Part shown: positions 7,204 through 9,967 of the stretch, one piece after another
How the letters are laid out: each line of letters starts with the position of its first letter
Position numbering within the stretch: position 1 is the stretch's first letter
Origin: a bacterium
GTDB lineage: Bacteria; Thermosulfidibacterota; Thermosulfidibacteria; Thermosulfidibacterales; JALWSI01
DNA length: 9,967 nt
Assembly: GCA_027080315.1 (NCBI GenBank)
Contig: JALWSI010000250.1
Location: forward strand, 1-9,967
Direction: 5' to 3'
Translations under genes and position numbers: made by a program
Notes under the pieces: generated by a model
The model's database searches: none
What the model was told of the DNA's origin: nothing
Seen by the model: only the letters and a program-made list of their open reading frames with translations

Positions 7204-9153
7204 TCAAGAGGCTGTCTTAAGCTGGTTCAGCCTTTCAATCACCTCTTTACGGGAATCAACCAGACACCTCCGACACAGCTCAACCAGCTTGATCATGGTT
7301 ACAAACCACTCCTTGTGCTTGGCCAGATACTCTATCTGGGAGAACCTGTAGTCCTTGTACTTATCCAGCAAGGCAGCAAACTCTATCTCCATCTTGATGG
7401 TGTAGCTTTGAACAATGTGCATGAGATAGAGAAAGAATAGGGGCTCCTTCATTGTGTTCACCCTTATTGCAGGGATCTCCTTCATGTATTTTGCCAAAAG
7501 CTCCTCTTCCTCTGGTGTGAGGTTATCCTCTGTCTTTTTCAAGACAGGAGCCAGAAGCTTCTCTCCGAACTCGCCAAGGATCTCAAGCCCCCTCTTGTAC
7601 TCGTCAATAACCCACTGAACAAATTCGTCTGTCTCGTCTATCCTGTCAACAATTCTCTCCAAGGCAGAGATCACCTCTTGGCGGTCAGGCCACGACAGGC
7701 TATCCTTTATGACCTCTGTAGCTGGAATGGGGTTTTGAAGATAGATACGAGCCACCTCCTCGAGCCTCATGATCTTTGTTCCTGCTATCCTGGCTCCGCC
7801 CTCTGTGGCATTGATACAGACCCCTTTATACTCCGCCACATCCAACTCAAAGTGTTTCAAGAACATATACCAGGTAGAGGTAGTAAACACTGTCTTCTCG
7901 TAGTTGCCTGGTACCTCAAATGCGCTTTTGGGTATGCTATCGGTACTGTACACCGAGCCCCTCACATGGCTCTCCCCTGAAGGGGCAAAGGCAAGATCCT
8001 GTCCCACGAGAATGATGGGATTGCATCCCAATGCCTCAGCAATCTTAAAGCTCATGTTTGCACAGGATGCTCCTATCCTCAGAATGCCCTTGTCTATGCC
8101 TATCCATTTAAAGTGGGCAAAATCCCTGTAGGTAACAATGGTTTTTCCGTTGTAGGCAGCATAGCTCTCGGGTCTGATAACCGGACAGGCGGCAAGATAG
8201 GTATTCTCAAGCTCTTCAGCAGGGATCCCTTCAAAGAAAGGAACAACTCCCATCACTCTTTCTAAAGAACTCACCAAATGGGGATGGATGCCCTCTTTAA
8301 GCAAGGGTTTAAGGGTGGCATCGCAGCACAGTATCAAGGCTCTGTCCTGAAGCTTTTTGAGCACGTGAATGTTTTTGGACAAAGAGGGGCCAGAAGCAAC
8401 ACAGATTGCAGGCTTACCCTGAAACTTACCAAACAACTGGTTCATGCCTGGATTCTCGGCTATTATGAGGAGGTTCTTCATGATGTTCTCAAGGCCTATT
8501 AGGGAGTCATGGGGATCGTTGCCAAAGAAGATCACCGTCTCCCTCACGGCATCCTTTAAGTGGCGCAGCACCCCTTTGTAATAATCTGTGTAGATGTGCC
8601 AGGAGGGAGGATGCTCAACCACCTTTATGGTCTTAGCGTAATACTTTCTGTCCCCCACCTCCATGTACTTACGCATAGGGGGATAGAGCCTATCCAAAGG
8701 AATCCCTGCAAGGATCTCCACCTTGGGAGAAGCCAGTAAAGGCACAAGGTCTATGTGGCTCAAAGCCTCTCTCAGGACCCTTAGGTCCTTCTCTATAATC
8801 AACATATGCTTAAGGGTGTTACTCTTATTGGTGAGAAAACCCATGGGATAATACCCCATGCCAAATCCCAAAAAGACCACAAACTGGGGATACCTGAAGT
8901 CCTCATTGGCCAACACCTGCTTAACCTCAAGCCGGGGATCGTCGCTATGAAACATGATCTTCTTAGAGCCATGGCGAAACTCTAAGTTCGGAGGATAACC
9001 AGGGCCTTTGAACACCGTCCTAACCTTAGGATCCTTTTTGGTTCTCTCAAGAGCCGCTGCAAGCTCTGGCCAACGCTGTTTAATGACGGATAGATTGCGG
9101 GCAAAGATCTCTTTTGTTAGCCTGGTGGATTTAGGTTTAATGTGTTTCTTCAT
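7204..9153 (-). CDS. Motility-associated (Maf/DUF115) glycosyltransferase family protein
   Basis: Maf proteins are cytosolic enzymes that, in studied flagellated bacteria, attach nonulosonic acids such as pseudaminic or legionaminic acid to flagellin. The central domain of this 649-residue protein (about 220-395) shows the MAF_flag10/DUF115 signature: KPAICVASGPSLSKN at 247-261, LILCCDATLKPLLK (273-286), a Rossmann-like LVGQDLAF (382-389), then NATEGGARIAGT (448-459). An N-terminal extension (1-215) has FVVFLGFGMGYYP at 91-103, as in long Maf proteins. The C-terminal 170 residues are helical. The archaeal relative MptE is a pterin pyrophosphokinase, but the length and flanking domains favour Maf. 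The ATG at 9153 has AAGGTGA just upstream and overlaps the preceding glycosyltransferase gene by 17 bp, so the two are almost certainly cotranslated. No flagellin or sugar-synthesis gene is visible, so the acceptor is inferred from the family. Confidence 0.88.
   Translation of the reverse strand: MKKHIKPKSTRLTKEIFARNLSVIKQRWPELAAALERTKKDPKVRTVFKGPGYPPNLEFRHGSKKIMFHSDDPRLEVKQVLANEDFRYPQFVVFLGFGMGYYPMGFLTNKSNTLKHMLIIEKDLRVLREALSHIDLVPLLASPKVEILAGIPLDRLYPPMRKYMEVGDRKYYAKTIKVVEHPPSWHIYTDYYKGVLRHLKDAVRETVIFFGNDPHDSLIGLENIMKNLLIIAENPGMNQLFGKFQGKPAICVASGPSLSKNIHVLKKLQDRALILCCDATLKPLLKEGIHPHLVSSLERVMGVVPFFEGIPAEELENTYLAACPVIRPESYAAYNGKTIVTYRDFAHFKWIGIDKGILRIGASCANMSFKIAEALGCNPIILVGQDLAFAPSGESHVRGSVYSTDSIPKSAFEVPGNYEKTVFTTSTWYMFLKHFELDVAEYKGVCINATEGGARIAGTKIMRLEEVARIYLQNPIPATEVIKDSLSWPDRQEVISALERIVDRIDETDEFVQWVIDEYKRGLEILGEFGEKLLAPVLKKTEDNLTPEEEELLAKYMKEIPAIRVNTMKEPLFFLYLMHIVQSYTIKMEIEFAALLDKYKDYRFSQIEYLAKHKEWFVTMIKLVELCRRCLVDSRKEVIERLNQLKTAS
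7207..7235. terminator. Possible hairpin at the convergent gene ends (weak)
   Basis: AGGCTG (7209-7214) pairs with CAGCCT (7228-7233), extended by one G-T and one A-T pair to eight base pairs with a 13-base loop. It lies just after the kinase stop and within the last codons of the convergent glycosyltransferase. Neither strand has a proper T-run after the stem, so this is at best a weak shared terminator. It is noted because there is no intergenic space for any other. Confidence 0.25.
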
Positions 9154-9967
9154 TCTTCACCTTCATTCCAGAATTATCGTTCTCTCTATTCCATTCTCTT
9201 CCCTTATTCAAACCATTTAACGCCTCATACACCACATAAAGGGGCCTGCCCTTTATTTCGTCGTAAATACGGGCAAGATACTCTCCAATTAGCCCCAAAG
9301 CCACCATTAGAACACTGCCCAGAAGAAGTTGAAGGAGTATGACCGTAGTGAAACCTGGAACAGCATTACCCTTCAACTTAACAAGGAGAGTCTGAACGCC
9401 CAATAGAAAGCTGCCCACAAAGGTAAAGATTCCAAGGTATGTTACCAGCCTTAATGGAACAGAGGAGAAGGATACAATGGAACCAACCCCAAAAGAGACC
9501 AGTTTTTTGAAGGACCATCTGCTCTCTGTGCCGCCTGTTCTATCAGGAGGCACAAAGGGAATCTGGGCAGAGGGAAAGCCTATCCAGGCGGTCAATCCCC
9601 TGAAGAACCTCTCCTTCTCCGGCAAAGCCAAGTAGATCTCCACCACCTTGACATCCAAAAGTTTGAAGTCCGTTGCCCTATCAATCTCTATTCCAGAGGC
9701 CATCTCAAAGAGCCTATAGAACAGCCTGGCCCCCAAGCGCCTTCCCACATCCTCCCTCTGCCTTCTCTCCTTCACAGCCTCAACTATGGGGATACCTGAC
9801 TCTTTCCACAACCTCACCATATCTGGAATCAGCTCAGGAGGATGCTGAAGGTCGGCATCCATAACCACCACCCCGCTTCCACAAGAGGCCTTCAGGCCGG
9901 CATAGATGGCCGCCTCTTTGCCAAAGTTCCTGGTGAACCTCACCCCCCTAACCACATCGCTATGCTT
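9137..9967 (-). CDS. GT2 polyprenyl-phosphate glycosyltransferase, GtrB/ArnC-like (5' end outside window)
   Basis: This family moves a sugar from a nucleotide donor to undecaprenyl phosphate at the cytoplasmic face of the inner membrane, supplying lipid-linked sugars for O-antigen, lipid A or glycoprotein modification. The visible 276 residues are open to the window edge, so about 40-60 N-terminal residues are missing; the GTG at 9955 is an internal Val codon, not the start. Seen from the edge: RNFGKEAAIYAGL (about 13-25), the metal-binding VVMDADLQHPPELIPDM (about 33-49) with its DxD, ATDFKLL near 98-104, a basic amphipathic segment, then two C-terminal membrane helices (about 170-196 and 206-230) and the GEYLARIYDEIKGRP motif typical of GtrB/DPM1-like enzymes. 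It ends inside the Maf gene (17 bp overlap), suggesting both act in one glycosylation pathway. The sugar cannot be deduced. Confidence 0.92.
   Translation of the reverse strand, partial: KHSDVVRGVRFTRNFGKEAAIYAGLKASCGSGVVVMDADLQHPPELIPDMVRLWKESGIPIVEAVKERRQREDVGRRLGARLFYRLFEMASGIEIDRATDFKLLDVKVVEIYLALPEKERFFRGLTAWIGFPSAQIPFVPPDRTGGTESRWSFKKLVSFGVGSIVSFSSVPLRLVTYLGIFTFVGSFLLGVQTLLVKLKGNAVPGFTTVILLQLLLGSVLMVALGLIGEYLARIYDEIKGRPLYVVYEALNGLNKGREWNRENDNSGMKVKNEETH

Noticed and set aside
7204-9153. Reading the DUF115 protein as an MptE-type pterin pyrophosphokinase
   Set aside because: MptE-like enzymes are much shorter; the long N- and C-terminal parts match Maf glycosyltransferases.
9953-9955. 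GTG at 9955 as the start of the GT2 gene
   Set aside because: The frame stays open to the edge with family-like sequence before it (KHSD then VVRGVRF), and the N-terminal nucleotide-binding strand would be missing, so the gene simply runs off the window.
1-9967. CRISPR arrays, insertion sequences, tRNA or rRNA genes, riboswitches
   Set aside because: No spaced direct repeats, transposase, cloverleaf or known leader motif was seen on either strand, and almost all of the window is coding.

Overview
The window reads as chromosomal bacterial DNA with no sign of mobile elements. Six genes are supported: five complete and one cut by the right edge. Gram-negative features are a cytosolic NtrB/FleS-type histidine kinase, an envelope TPR protein with BamD/YbgF-like repeats, a prepilin peptidase and a flagellar-type Maf glycosyltransferase. 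The SecA carries an insert in its first nucleotide-binding domain that I associate with the former Deltaproteobacteria. Frequent AGA/AGG and ATA codons and Lys/Glu-rich proteins would fit a thermophilic or moderately thermophilic member of Desulfobacterota/Thermodesulfobacteriota. That placement is inference from recalled family features, not a database result.

Layout. 1-76 is a short edge stretch with nothing recognisable. secA (77-2776, minus) encodes the preprotein translocase motor with its C-terminal zinc motif. A 130-170 bp divergent intergenic region follows, holding the secA ribosome binding site, a nested inverted repeat and weak promoter candidates. The plus strand then carries a tightly packed three-gene run: prepilin peptidase (about 2921 or 2945 to 3685), a secreted 809-residue TPR protein (3658-6087, overlapping by 28 bp) and a PAS histidine kinase (6084-7202, ATGA overlap). 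The kinase ends 1 bp from the end of a convergent minus-strand pair: a Maf/DUF115 motility-associated glycosyltransferase (7204-9153), which overlaps by 17 bp an upstream membrane-anchored GT2 polyprenyl-phosphate glycosyltransferase (9137 to beyond 9967).

How they may fit together. The plus-strand run looks like one translationally coupled transcript joining pilin-type signal processing, an envelope scaffold protein and a cytosolic sensor kinase. The minus-strand pair looks like a surface or flagellin glycosylation operon. The kinase resembles those that phosphorylate sigma-54 activators of flagellar or pilus genes, but its partner is not beside it, because the Maf gene occupies the position where a response regulator would usually lie. 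I see no clearly new molecular system. The most useful leads are the undefined start of the prepilin peptidase, the uncharacterised TPR protein in this operon, and the kinase without an adjacent regulator next to a motility-type glycosyltransferase.
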